Program-made: the position numbers and the translations under genes
Shown: piece by piece, positions 17,416 through 25,964 of the stretch
How positions within the stretch are numbered: the first letter of the stretch is position 1
Layout: the number at the start of each line of letters is the position of its first letter
From: Kurthia huakuii LAM0618
GTDB lineage: Bacteria; Bacillota; Bacilli; Bacillales_A; Planococcaceae
Length of the DNA: 64,000 bases
NCBI RefSeq assembly: GCF_000505545.1
Contig: NZ_AYTB01000015.1
Location: forward strand, 1-64,000
Direction: 5' to 3'
Notes under the pieces: generated by a model
Database searches by the model: none
Told to the model about the DNA's origin: nothing
What the model saw: only the letters and a program-made list of their open reading frames with translations

Positions 17416-17429
17416 ACCGACTAGTCGGT
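17416..17429 (-). promoter_or_regulatory. Palindromic TetR operator
   Basis: ACCGACTAGTCGGT is a perfect 14-base palindrome in the gap between the TetR gene and yngJ, about 20 bases before the yngJ start. TetR-family regulators of acyl-CoA catabolism typically bind such ACCGACTNGTCGGT-like sites. Confidence 0.8.
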
Positions 17430-17446
17430 CTGTATGGCGCAAAGGT

Positions 17447-18064
17447 TCACAATAAATACTGCTTAGTTGAAGCCTCACGATAGCCTTCCTCTGTCATAAC
17501 ACCACGCAAAATAACATCATTAAAATATCGCGTAATATCGTGCATCGTCAGCGCGCCATGTTGTTTATACCACTTGTATGTCCAATTGACTGTCCCAATA
17601 ATCAACATCGCTGTAATCGTAATCGATAATTCTTGCCGAAAAACATGCTGTTGTTGCCCATTTGTTAAAATTTGCTCTAATAGTTTACGGTAAGCTGTGC
17701 GCTTTTTATTAATCAATGCTTCATGCTCTGGTAATAAGTAAACGCTTTCATTGTAAAATACCGTAATATGACGCTGATAAATATTAAAGACATTCATAAA
17801 CGTCCGCATCAGCGTATCAAGCTGATCAATCGCTGAATGATGCTCCGCACACGCGTTTTTTGTTTCATTTAACACATATGAAATGAAAATATCATAAATT
17901 TCATACAGCAAGTCGCCTTTCGATTTAAAATGATGATAGAAGCCACCCTTTGACGTTGCGGCGCGTTCGACAAGTTCCTCCACACTGACACCGTGATAGC
18001 CTTTTTCTTGAAATAAATCGAGTGCTGCTTCGACGACGCGTTCTTTCACCGTTAACTTCCGCAT
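17447..18064 (-). CDS. TetR/AcrR-family regulator of the leucine operon
   Basis: The 205-residue protein has an N-terminal helix-turn-helix (VVEAALDLFQEKGYHGVSVEELVERAATSKGGFYHHFKSKGDLLYEI, residues about 9-54 read in pieces) and a helical ligand-binding domain. It reads into the yng operon in the same direction, with a perfect palindrome between, so it probably represses yngJ and the following genes until an acyl-CoA intermediate relieves it. TetR regulators of this class (FadR, LiuQ) are known to sense acyl-CoAs; the ligand here is an inference. Confidence 0.9.
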   Translation of the reverse strand: MRKLTVKERVVEAALDLFQEKGYHGVSVEELVERAATSKGGFYHHFKSKGDLLYEIYDIFISYVLNETKNACAEHHSAIDQLDTLMRTFMNVFNIYQRHITVFYNESVYLLPEHEALINKKRTAYRKLLEQILTNGQQQHVFRQELSITITAMLIIGTVNWTYKWYKQHGALTMHDITRYFNDVILRGVMTEEGYREASTKQYLL

Positions 18065-18130
18065 GGCCTCACCACCCTTTATCTATTTTTAACACAATTA
18101 TTCTGCTTAATGCAATTATTTTGTCAAAAA

Positions 18131-18160
18131 TTGACTAAAAAAAACGTTTTGATGTATAGT
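18131..18160 (+). promoter_or_regulatory. Promoter of the leader peptide-rsgA unit
   Basis: TTGACT (18131-18136) and TATAGT (18155-18160) are separated by 18 bases and lie 36 bases upstream of the leader peptide start. Confidence 0.65.
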
Positions 18161-18195
18161 AGATAGTAACTTTGAAACGGAAGAAGGTGTTGACT

Positions 18196-18273
18196 ATGAA
18201 AAATATGAATGCGATTGTATCGTCTCATGAGCCTTTGCACACTTTTATAGTCATCGACCGACTTATACACTAG
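18196..18273 (+). CDS. 25-residue leader peptide upstream of the rsgA paralogue
   Basis: A short reading frame, MKNMNAIVSSHEPLHTFIVI then DRLIH and TAG, begins 8 bases after GAAGAAGGTG, a good ribosome site. It lies between a promoter and an intrinsic terminator, all ahead of the GTPase gene. Part of its coding RNA (18228-18243) is complementary to two downstream segments, one of them in the terminator loop. This makes it a candidate regulatory leader whose translation decides termination, as in erm- or ABC-F-type attenuators. The peptide resembles no known protein. Confidence 0.6.
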   Translation: MKNMNAIVSSHEPLHTFIVIDRLIH

Positions 18274-18345
18274 CGATTAGTGTGCCTATTTTGTGTTTGA
18301 TGAAACCTATGAATGTGCTCAAACGGCTCAGTCATAGGTTTTTTT
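18228..18345 (+). promoter_or_regulatory. Putative transcription attenuator with competing RNA pairings
   Basis: The terminator has stem AAACCTATGA (18303-18312) with TCATAGGTTT (18332-18341), then T6. A competing pairing joins TGAGCC-TTTG-CACA (18228-18241, inside the leader gene) to TGTG..CAAA.GGCTCA (18314-18330, the terminator loop), 14 base pairs with two small bulges. A third alternative pairs GCACACT (18237-18243) with AGTGTGC (18279-18285). The same leader strand is thus claimed by two partners, as expected for attenuation. Confidence 0.6.
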
Positions 18346-18369
18346 ATATGCAAATAGGAGGAAATTCAA

Positions 18370-19458
18370 TTGAATTTACAAACATTAGGTTTTACACCAT
18401 TTTTCGAACAGCAATTACGTGATACAAAAAAACAGCTTCATGCTGCACGTATCGTTCAACAACATAAACATGCTTACCGCGTACAAGGGGAACATTTCAA
18501 TTGGCTTGCGACTGTTAGCGGCAGCTATGCATTTCATTCATTACATGCTACGGATTACCCGGCGATTGGCGATTGGGTACTTGTCGAACAAATGCCTGGC
18601 GAGGAAAAATGTTTAATTCATCGCTTACTCGAACGTAAATCCGTATTTACACGCAAAGCAGCTGGCGTCGAAGTGGAAGAACAAGTGGTAGCGGCTAATA
18701 TTGACATTGTTTTTTTAGTAATGAGCTTAAACGCCGATTTTAATAGTCGCCGCCTTGAACGGTATGTTGTCGCGGCGTGGGAATCTGGTGCTATACCGAT
18801 TGTCGTTTTGACAAAATCCGATACGTGCGATGATGTCACGCCATTTCTACAAGAAGTTGAAAGCGTGGCGATTGGCGTAGATTATGTTGTGACGAGCATT
18901 GTGACGGGTGAAGGGCTCGAAAAATTACAACATTATTTAACACGCGGGAAAACAGCGGCATTGCTCGGCTCATCCGGTGCCGGAAAATCTTCATTGACGA
19001 ATGCTTTAATGCATAATGAAACGATGAAAGTCGCTCATATTCGTGAAGATGATGCTAAAGGGCGCCACACAACGACTCACCGCGAACTCATACAATTGCC
19101 GAGTGGTGCTTGCTTGATTGATACACCGGGTATGCGCGAATTGCACATTTGGAGTGAGCAAAATAGTTTAGAAACAGGCTTTAAAGACATTGAACGTTAT
19201 GCCAAACAATGCCGCTTTCGCGATTGTACACATCAAAACGAACCTGGTTGTGCCGTACTTGCGGCTGTTGAGCACGGCGAATTAGAAGTCGCTCGCTTAC
19301 AAAATTATTTTAAATTACTACGCGAAGTCGCATTTATTGAGCGCAAAACGAACGCGCAACAACAACTTGCTGAGAAACGCCGCTTTAAAAAAATAGCAAA
19401 ACAACAAAAAGCACTAAATACAAAGAGGCTGGGACATACGTGTAACAACACCCTCTAA
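18370..19458 (+). CDS. rsgA: RsgA-type ribosome-associated GTPase (long paralogue)
   Basis: This 362-residue protein is a circularly permuted GTPase of the RsgA/YjeQ family, which acts in late 30S maturation. An OB-fold N-terminus precedes the G4 motif VVLTKSD, then G1 GSSGAGKSSLTNAL, G3 DTPGMRE and the C-terminal zinc knuckle CRFRDCTHQNEPGCAV. The canonical Bacillus protein is about 295 residues; this longer type is usually an additional copy. It starts at TTG seven bases after AGGAGGA. The last eleven or so residues (KRLGHTCNNTL) are encoded inside a GGCTGGGACA repeat element, so the native C-terminus may have been altered. Expression appears to be controlled by the upstream leader-peptide attenuator. 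Confidence 0.92.
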   Translation: MNLQTLGFTPFFEQQLRDTKKQLHAARIVQQHKHAYRVQGEHFNWLATVSGSYAFHSLHATDYPAIGDWVLVEQMPGEEKCLIHRLLERKSVFTRKAAGVEVEEQVVAANIDIVFLVMSLNADFNSRRLERYVVAAWESGAIPIVVLTKSDTCDDVTPFLQEVESVAIGVDYVVTSIVTGEGLEKLQHYLTRGKTAALLGSSGAGKSSLTNALMHNETMKVAHIREDDAKGRHTTTHRELIQLPSGACLIDTPGMRELHIWSEQNSLETGFKDIERYAKQCRFRDCTHQNEPGCAVLAAVEHGELEVARLQNYFKLLREVAFIERKTNAQQQLAEKRRFKKIAKQQKALNTKRLGHTCNNTL

Positions 19459-19558
19459 GATGAGCATAAGAAAAACCGGAATCACGCTGTGGCGCGGTTC
19501 CGGTTTTTTGTTGCGAACGCTAAAAAAGGAACAGGAACTGTTTTGTCCCAGTCTCTTT
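19422..19558 (+). repeat. GGCTGGGACA inverted-repeat element, copy 1
   Basis: AAAGAGGCTGGGACA (19422-19436) and TGTCCCAGTCTCTTT (19544-19558) are 15-base arms with one mismatch. Inside is a strong hairpin, AAAACCGGAA with TTCCGGTTTT (19472-19507), followed by T-runs. It overlaps the last codons of the GTPase gene and would act as its terminator. A second copy is at 39121-39280. Confidence 0.75.
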
Positions 19559-19570
19559 TTGCGTATGAAA

Positions 19571-19598
19571 AAAACCCTTCGCACGAATCAGCGAAGGG
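19571..19598 (-). terminator. Terminator of the 157-residue unknown gene
   Basis: GCCCTTCGC-type stem (CCCTTCGC 19575-19582 with GCGAAGGG 19591-19598) followed on the minus strand by TTTTTTT. Confidence 0.85.
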
Positions 19599-19607
19599 CT
19601 CCATTAA

Positions 19608-20081
19608 TTATTCAGTTAAAAAACGTTGCAGTAACGCAATCTCTCGTGCCACATCCGCTTCACCTTCAAGCTGAATTTTTTGTTGCATCGCATCGTTTAA
19701 TTGCTGCCAAATCGCATCACTTAATGGCGTAAATTGCTCAATTGTAATGCGCGATGACCAATATTTTTCAAAATCACTCGGATAGCGGCGTACGACTTGA
19801 TCACTAATAAAATACATAGTGCGGAACGTTAAAACGGCTGTCGCACCCGATAAATCGGTGTGCTTATGTTTACAGACAAGCGTTACGTCATCAATTTCAT
19901 TCAGTTCATACAGGCGCACATAGACAGCTTGCAGCAACGCATAAATCATTTGGCGTTCCTGCCATTGCTCCATATGCACATCCGATTCATGTCGCATTTG
20001 ATAATCCAACTGGTATAAACGACATTCCACAATATTTAATGCTTCACCAACACGCATATAATCCGTTGCATAATGATTCAT
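19608..20081 (-). CDS. Hypothetical protein (157 residues)
   Basis: No family was recognised. The protein begins MNHYATDYMRVGEALNIVEC and looks soluble and helical, with several aromatic-rich stretches (MIYALLQAVYVRLYELNEID) and a C-terminal helix (DVAREIALLQRFLTE). The start is set at 20081 because AGAGGAG lies ten bases upstream; the in-frame extension further upstream has no ribosome site and runs through a promoter-like AT-rich region. It is single, with its own terminator. Confidence 0.65.
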   Translation of the reverse strand: MNHYATDYMRVGEALNIVECRLYQLDYQMRHESDVHMEQWQERQMIYALLQAVYVRLYELNEIDDVTLVCKHKHTDLSGATAVLTFRTMYFISDQVVRRYPSDFEKYWSSRITIEQFTPLSDAIWQQLNDAMQQKIQLEGEADVAREIALLQRFLTE

Positions 20082-20230
20082 GTCGAATCGGCTCCTCTTA
20101 CTTATTATATTATCCCCATTATACAGCCAATAGGTAAGAGTCTCTATTAAATTGCTTAAAGCGTATGAAAATCCGTTACGTCTTAGAGAATGTTCAGCAT
20201 ATTCGCACACTATTGTATTTTGCACACCAT

Positions 20231-20269
20231 CGTAGACATGTTTACAAATATACATGTCTACGTTTTTTT
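20231..20269. terminator. Hairpin between the unknown gene and the B12-controlled methyltransferase
   Basis: CGTAGACATGT (20231-20241) and ACATGTCTACG (20252-20262) are perfect 11-base arms around a ten-base loop, with a T-run on the plus-strand side. It sits directly after the methyltransferase stop, so it probably ends that transcript, although the T-run is on the opposite side. Confidence 0.6.
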
Positions 20270-21080
20270 AATGTTGTGGTGTCCACGAAATAATCGCCGC
20301 GTAAAAGCGATGTTTGTATTGATACTGCTCCCCGTCGTATGTAATAAAGTTTTCAAGTGCTTGCTCGACATGAGCTACGTCAAACGTTGTGTCCAATATT
20401 TTTTTACTTTGCGCTGCTAGCAACGCTTCCTTCGTTGCATATGTATACGTACGTTCTAACGGCAACATTTGACAATCGGCAAAAATGCCAAGTTGATACA
20501 ACATATTTAAAATTTCAATATAATCGCGGCGTGGGTATTTAACAGCATAGCCAAATTGTTTGTCGAGTACTTCATAATGTGGTTGAATTGGCCCCGTTGT
20601 CATACCGATAATCGCTTTTTTTCGCGCTAGTTCATTCATTTTTAAAAGTGTCGCATTCATATGATACATACGGTAAAAACAATTGACACCAACGACGACA
20701 TCATGGGCCTCTAGTGGCAATGACTCAAACTTTCCATGAATGAGTTGCGCATTCGTATGGTGTGCTAAATACGCTAACACGCTTTCTGAGCTATCGACAC
20801 AACTCAATGTTTTCGCGTGCGCCTCTAGCGGAAATGTATAGTTTCCCCAGCCCGGGCCAATTTCTAATACTGAAGCTGTCGGCTCGATATGCGCTTTCAT
20901 TGCTTCAAAAATAGGAATGGCATGTGGGTCCGTTTGCTTCGGCTTTTTTCGTGCCATCGATTCACGCCAAAACTTTTCCTCTAATGTATCATCGGTCATG
21001 CGCTCAGGCATTTTTCCTTCCCAATCGTGCATGCCTTGTTGCCATAATTTTTCAAAATTCATTTTTAATGGGCCTTGCAT
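20268..21080 (-). CDS. Class I SAM methyltransferase under cobalamin riboswitch control
   Basis: This 270-residue protein has motif I VLEIGPGWGNYTFPL, motif II acidic LSCVDSSESVLAYL and a motif IV-like DVVVGVNCFYRMYHM segment, so it is a Rossmann-fold methyltransferase. The start MQGPLKMNFEKL follows AAGGAG by six bases. A cobalamin riboswitch lies about 90 bases upstream with no other gene between, so expression should fall when B12 is plentiful. A role in corrinoid biosynthesis or salvage, or as a substitute for a B12-dependent enzyme, is possible, but no substrate can be named. It is not one of the well-known Cbi/Cob methyltransferases, which have a different fold. Confidence 0.85.
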   Translation of the reverse strand: MQGPLKMNFEKLWQQGMHDWEGKMPERMTDDTLEEKFWRESMARKKPKQTDPHAIPIFEAMKAHIEPTASVLEIGPGWGNYTFPLEAHAKTLSCVDSSESVLAYLAHHTNAQLIHGKFESLPLEAHDVVVGVNCFYRMYHMNATLLKMNELARKKAIIGMTTGPIQPHYEVLDKQFGYAVKYPRRDYIEILNMLYQLGIFADCQMLPLERTYTYATKEALLAAQSKKILDTTFDVAHVEQALENFITYDGEQYQYKHRFYAAIISWTPQH

Positions 21081-21168
21081 ATGGTTCACTCCTTGTTGCC
21101 AGTCTTTGGTTGAAAAAAGGAGCAACAAAAAAGCCCCTGCTTCTCCCACCGAAAAGCATGTTGTTATC

Positions 21169-21313
21169 AATTAAGTAAATAGGTATCCTGGCTCTGCGTC
21201 ATTCTCGTTCACACCTTCCCTTTCAGTGGTTCTTGTGAAGTCGTCAGCATTACAGTAGCGGGGGCTGCATAAGTTTTTCACTCATTTCCCTATTCATGTG
21301 CGTCTACTTAATT
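21169..21313 (-). promoter_or_regulatory. Cobalamin (B12) riboswitch
   Basis: On the minus strand the conserved parts appear in order: a P1 arm AATTAAGTA, AATAGGGAA, then GCAGCCCCCGCTACTGTAAT, ACCACTG, GGGAAGG and AGCCAGGATACCT, closed by TACTTAATT, which pairs perfectly with the first arm. The RNA ends just before the methyltransferase gene. Between them a GCTTTTC/GAGAAGC hairpin and a T6 run could form the expression platform. Confidence 0.9.
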
Positions 21314-21475
21314 CATAACATAAGCATAGCATGATTGTTCCGATTGTTGTAGATGAAAGTTCATACAATATTCTAAAGTTTGATGGTATCACTTTTGTGA
21401 AAAGGGGTATAGTAAGCTGAATCATGCTACATACGATCGAATCCTATCATACGGTGAAGAAAAGGAGCGTTTTTT

Positions 21476-22891
21476 ATGTCAAAACAGCAATTATTCGAGG
21501 CGATGACAACAGCCGAGCCAACGTTCGCTGACATCGCAAAAGATATTTGGGAACACCCACAGTTAGGCTATAGTGAGCTGTATGCATCTGACTTACAACA
21601 ACGTACATTGCGTGACGCTGGATTTCATGTGACTGCCAATATTGGTGAGATCAAAACGGCTTTTGTCGCGGAATGTGGTAGCGGTGCGCCAATTATTGGG
21701 ATTTTAGGTGAGTTTGATGCATTGCCTGGCTTATCACAAGCTGTCTCACCTACATTACAACCAATCGATGAACATGCACCAGGACATGGCTGTGGACATA
21801 ATTTACTTGGTACAGCTGGTGTTGAAGCGGTAATCGCGCTAAAAGCTTATATGGACGAGCACAATATTACTGGAACATTGCGTTATTACGGCTGTTCTGC
21901 TGAAGAGTTATTGTCAGGAAAAACATTTATGGCACGCGCTGGTGTTTTTGATGATTTAGATATCGTTTATACGTGGCACCCCGGTACGTTTAATATGACG
22001 ACCAATTTAGCGATGCAAGCATTGTCTAGTGTCGAATTTTTCTTTCATGGTCGTACTGCACATGCTGCCGCTGCCCCGCACTTAGGGCGTAGTGCACTCG
22101 ATGCTGTTGAACTGACAAATGTTGGCGCCAATTATTTACGTGAACATGTGCCCGATGGCTCGCGCATTCATTATCAAATTACCAATGGTGGCTTAGCGCC
22201 CAATGTCGTACCGGACAATGCGAGCGTCCTCTACTTCCTTCGCGGCAAAAACCGCACAGAAGTTGATGATTTATTGCGTCGCCTGCATTTAGTAGCAGAA
22301 GGTGCTGCCATGATGACCGAAACATCGGTCACAGTCGAAATTAAAGCAGGATGCTACGATACATTGCCAAATATGACGCTCAATGAAGTGATGTATGCCA
22401 ATGCGCAGCTGTTGCCAGACATTGCGTACACTGCAGAAGAACAAACTTTTGCAGAAGTGTTGCAACAAAATATTGAGCCGTCTGTTGTAGCAGGCTCAAA
22501 AGCATCGATGGCACAAATGGGCTTTGTAGAAGCGGCGGATCTTGCACAAGGCTTCCAACACATCCCACAAATGTTCCGCATGCCAATGCCCGGTTCATCA
22601 GATATTGGTGATATCTCATGGATTACACCAATGGGACAAATTATGACGACATGCGCACCGTCTGCTGTCCAACTTCATACGTGGCAGGCGACCGCATCAT
22701 TCGGCTCTTCTATCGGTATGAAAGGCATGCATTACGCTGCGAAAATTATGGCAGGTGCTGTACTGGATAGCTTCACAGACTCTACTATTATTCAACAAGC
22801 ACGCGAGGAATTTGACCGCAATCGCGCTGGCATAACATTTAAACCAGCGATTCCCGATGATGTACAGCCACCAAAACCCGTTGTTTCTTAA
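21476..22891 (+). CDS. M20-family amidohydrolase, AbgB-like
   Basis: This 471-residue cytoplasmic metallopeptidase is of the M20D type, closest in appearance to p-aminobenzoyl-glutamate hydrolase subunit B. The metal site is visible as LGEFDALPGL, then APGHGCGHNLLG and CSAEELLSGKTFMARAG, followed by YTWHPGTFN. A dimerisation domain follows with FHGRTAHAAAAPHLGRSALDA, and late GSSDIGDISW is near the second metal ligand. It would cleave an amide bond in N-acyl or aminobenzoyl-glutamate-like substrates; the true substrate is unknown. AAAGGAG precedes the ATG, and a terminator follows after seven bases. It diverges from the riboswitch-controlled methyltransferase. Confidence 0.9.
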   Translation: MSKQQLFEAMTTAEPTFADIAKDIWEHPQLGYSELYASDLQQRTLRDAGFHVTANIGEIKTAFVAECGSGAPIIGILGEFDALPGLSQAVSPTLQPIDEHAPGHGCGHNLLGTAGVEAVIALKAYMDEHNITGTLRYYGCSAEELLSGKTFMARAGVFDDLDIVYTWHPGTFNMTTNLAMQALSSVEFFFHGRTAHAAAAPHLGRSALDAVELTNVGANYLREHVPDGSRIHYQITNGGLAPNVVPDNASVLYFLRGKNRTEVDDLLRRLHLVAEGAAMMTETSVTVEIKAGCYDTLPNMTLNEVMYANAQLLPDIAYTAEEQTFAEVLQQNIEPSVVAGSKASMAQMGFVEAADLAQGFQHIPQMFRMPMPGSSDIGDISWITPMGQIMTTCAPSAVQLHTWQATASFGSSIGMKGMHYAAKIMAGAVLDSFTDSTIIQQAREEFDRNRAGITFKPAIPDDVQPPKPVVS

Positions 22892-22897
22892 ATCAAA

Positions 22898-22931
22898 CAG
22901 GTAGCGCTCAACAGGCGTTACCTGTTTTTTT
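22898..22931 (+). terminator. Terminator of the M20 gene
   Basis: CAGGTAGCGC pairs with GCGTTACCTG (one mismatch), followed by TTTTTTT. Confidence 0.85.
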
Positions 22932-22997
22932 GTACCGTTTATGGCGTTATTTTAACGGGAATTGAAAATCATACCACTTTTTGAGGGGGGATTCCTA

Positions 22998-25964
22998 TTG
23001 GAAAAGATTCAAATTGTAGTAGATGGCAAACCGTATGACGTCGTGGCTGGTAAAATGATTGTCGATACATTAAATGATTTAGCGCTTGCGCATCCACAAG
23101 TGTGTTACACGCCACCGCTTAGTACACCGCAAACATGTGATACGTGCATTGCCGAGATCAACGGCAAGTTGATGCGGACGTGCTCAACGCTCATCGAAGC
23201 AGGCATGACGATTCAGTTAACATCTGAGGCGGCAGAAGCGGCGCGGAATGAAGCGATGAACCGCCTGTTGCGCAATCACGAGCTATATTGCACAGTTTGT
23301 GAAAATAATAATGGCAATTGCAAGCTGCATAATACGGTCGAATTAATGGGCATGGAAGAGCAAGCATATCCATTTGAGCCAAAAATAGACGGGCGTGTAG
23401 TCGATAATTCGCATCCGTTTTATCGTTATGACCCAAATCAATGTATTGCTTGCGGGCAATGTGTCGAGGCCTGTCAAACGGTGCAAGTGAATGAGACACT
23501 ATCAATCGATTGGGAGCGCAGTCGGCCACTTGTCATTTGGGATGACGGTGTGAAAATTAATGATTCCTCTTGTGTCGGCTGTGGGCAATGTGTGACCGTC
23601 TGCCCTTGTAATGCACTACAAGAAAAATCAATGATTGGCGAAGCGGGCTATTTAACGGGAATGGAACGTCCACTGTTAAATAAAATGATCGATGTCGTCA
23701 AAGATGTTGAACCACCTTATAGTTTAATTTTTGCGTTATCTGATATGGAGTCGCGCATGCGAAAACATCAAATTAAACGCACGAAAACCGTCTGTACATT
23801 TTGCGGCGTTGGTTGCTCATTTGAAGTGTGGACGAAGGAACGCAAAATTTTAAAAATCGAACCGAAGCATGGTCCCGTCAATCATATTTCAACATGTGTA
23901 AAAGGGAAATTTGGCTATGATTTTGTCAATGATGACGGTCGCTTAACGACGCCTCTTATTCGTCGCGGCGATAAATTTATGGAAGCAAGCTGGGAAGAAG
24001 CGATTGCTTTTGCGGCAGAAGGATTGAAACGCACAAAAGAGACATTTGGCAACGATGCAATCGGCGTCATCTCATCGTCGAAAATTACAAATGAAGAAAA
24101 CTACGTGTTGCAAAAATTTGCACGTCAAATGCTCGGCACAAACAATATCGATAACTGCTCTCGCTATTGTCAAACGCCCGCAACAGAAGGGCTGTTCCGC
24201 ACAGTAGGCATGGGTGGTGACGCTGGGACGATTGATGATATTGCCTCGGCTAGTCTCGTCCTAATCATCGGAGCCAATTCTGCCGAAGCACATCCGGTCC
24301 TCGCCTCTCGTGTCAAACGTGCACAGAAATTTTTTGGTCAAAAATTAATTGTCGCCGATTTGCGAAAAAATGAAATGGCTGAACGTGCCGACCTTTACTT
24401 ACATCCAAAACAAGGAACCGACCAAGCATGGCTCATGGGTGTCACAAAATATATAATTGATCAAAATTGGCATGATAAAGCTTTTATCGCTGAGAATGTT
24501 AACCATTTTGACGCCTATTATGCAAGCCTTGCTCCGTACACATTAGCGTATGTCGAAGAGGTGACAGGCATACCGCAAGCGCAATTAATCGACACAGCGC
24601 GTATGATTCACGAAGCAGATGGCACGTGTATTTTATGGGGCATGGGCATTACGCAAAATATCGGCGGTAGTATGGCGAGTGCAGCGATTTCAAACTTGCT
24701 GCTCATTACCGGAAATTATCGCCGTCACGGAGCGGGTGCGTATCCACTTCGCGGGCATAACAACGTACAAGGGGCATCTGATATGGGCACATTGCCTAAT
24801 CATTTTCCTGGTTATCAAAAAATAATGGATGACGCAGCCCGTGCAAAATTCTCAAAAGCCTATGGTGTCGATATTGCAGCAAAGCCTGGACTCAATCATA
24901 TTCAAATGATGGATGCTATCGGCGAAGGTACGATCCAAGCGCTTTATGTTGTCGGTGAAGAAGTGGCGCTCGTCGACTCAAATTTAAATCAAGCACAGCA
25001 ATTATTAAGTGACTTGCCATTTCTAATCGTCCAAGATATTACCTTTTCTAAAACGGCTAGTTATGCGGACGTCATTTTACCAGGTGTGCCATCGCTTGAA
25101 AAAGAAGGAACTTTTACAAACACGGAGCGCCGCGTCCAGCGTTTGTATCAAGCGCTTCCTGAAAAAGGAAATGCGAAACACGATTGGTGGATTACGCAAC
25201 AATTAGCAAACGCACTTGGCGGTGATTGGCATTATACCCATCCGAGTGAAATTTTTGCAGAAATGGCGTCGCTCACACCACTATTTGCACAAGCCAATTA
25301 CGAGGGTTTAAAAGATTGGGGCTATTTTTTCTGGGGAAGTAATGACGGGGCGAGTACACCACTGCTTTATACAGATGGTTTTAACTTCCCTGACAAAAAA
25401 GCGCGCCTTGTCATTCATGACTGGGTAAAACCTATAAGCTATGACGTTCAATATGACTTGCAGTTAAATAACGGGCGTTTACTCGAACAATTTCATGAAG
25501 GAAATATGACGCGGAAATTGGCCGGTTTAAATAGTCGACTACCGGTCACATTTGTCGAAATATCGCCAGAACTTGCGCAAGAACGCCGTGTTGAAAACGG
25601 CACAATGGTACGCCTCATCTCGCCATTTGGCAGCATAAAAGTACCGGCACTTGTAACATCACGTGTGCAACAAAATGAGCTGTTTTTGCCGATGCATACG
25701 CGCAACAATGAACATGCCGTTAATATGTTAACCGGTGCGGGGTTCGATGAATTTACAAATACACCTGCTTTTAAACAAACAAAAGTGCGCATGGAAGTGC
25801 TCGATGAAAAACGCGCCAATCCGCTACCTAAAAATAATCAGCGAAATCGTAAACGCTATCCCAAAATGGGCGTCGAGGTTGAACGCAAATGGCGGCGCAA
25901 TGATTATGAGCCGTTAACGGATGAGGGAGGAATGGAACATGGCAAAGCCGATTCACACGATTGA
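22998..25964 (+). CDS. fdhA: Formate dehydrogenase alpha subunit (YrhE/YjgC type)
   Basis: The 988-residue iron-sulfur molybdoenzyme oxidises formate to CO2. N-terminal domains: a 2Fe-2S ferredoxin-like part with TPQTCDTCIAEING; a histidine/cysteine-rich NuoG-like part (CTVCENNNGNCKLHN); two 4Fe-4S motifs, CIACGQCVEAC and CVGCGQCVTVCPC. The molybdopterin oxidoreductase domain starts at about residue 260 with CTFCGVGCSFEVW. NCSRYCQTPATEG carries the metal ligand as cysteine, not selenocysteine. DVILPGVPSLEKEGTFTN and a C-terminal dinucleotide-binding domain follow. The TTG start is chosen because GAGGGGGG lies seven bases upstream. It overlaps the DUF1641 gene by 26 bases, the usual Bacillus yrhE-yrhD pair. 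Confidence 0.95.
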   Translation: MEKIQIVVDGKPYDVVAGKMIVDTLNDLALAHPQVCYTPPLSTPQTCDTCIAEINGKLMRTCSTLIEAGMTIQLTSEAAEAARNEAMNRLLRNHELYCTVCENNNGNCKLHNTVELMGMEEQAYPFEPKIDGRVVDNSHPFYRYDPNQCIACGQCVEACQTVQVNETLSIDWERSRPLVIWDDGVKINDSSCVGCGQCVTVCPCNALQEKSMIGEAGYLTGMERPLLNKMIDVVKDVEPPYSLIFALSDMESRMRKHQIKRTKTVCTFCGVGCSFEVWTKERKILKIEPKHGPVNHISTCVKGKFGYDFVNDDGRLTTPLIRRGDKFMEASWEEAIAFAAEGLKRTKETFGNDAIGVISSSKITNEENYVLQKFARQMLGTNNIDNCSRYCQTPATEGLFRTVGMGGDAGTIDDIASASLVLIIGANSAEAHPVLASRVKRAQKFFGQKLIVADLRKNEMAERADLYLHPKQGTDQAWLMGVTKYIIDQNWHDKAFIAENVNHFDAYYASLAPYTLAYVEEVTGIPQAQLIDTARMIHEADGTCILWGMGITQNIGGSMASAAISNLLLITGNYRRHGAGAYPLRGHNNVQGASDMGTLPNHFPGYQKIMDDAARAKFSKAYGVDIAAKPGLNHIQMMDAIGEGTIQALYVVGEEVALVDSNLNQAQQLLSDLPFLIVQDITFSKTASYADVILPGVPSLEKEGTFTNTERRVQRLYQALPEKGNAKHDWWITQQLANALGGDWHYTHPSEIFAEMASLTPLFAQANYEGLKDWGYFFWGSNDGASTPLLYTDGFNFPDKKARLVIHDWVKPISYDVQYDLQLNNGRLLEQFHEGNMTRKLAGLNSRLPVTFVEISPELAQERRVENGTMVRLISPFGSIKVPALVTSRVQQNELFLPMHTRNNEHAVNMLTGAGFDEFTNTPAFKQTKVRMEVLDEKRANPLPKNNQRNRKRYPKMGVEVERKWRRNDYEPLTDEGGMEHGKADSHD

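Noticed and set aside
19460-19732. Plus-strand frames after rsgA
   Set aside because: They cover the repeat element and the antisense of the next gene; composition and lack of a start signal argue against coding.
20190-20420. 76-codon plus-strand frame between the two minus-strand genes
   Set aside because: It runs through a terminator hairpin and the end of the methyltransferase gene and has no ribosome site.
22998-25964. Selenocysteine in the formate dehydrogenase
   Set aside because: The active-site position in NCSRYCQTP is cysteine, with no in-frame TGA.
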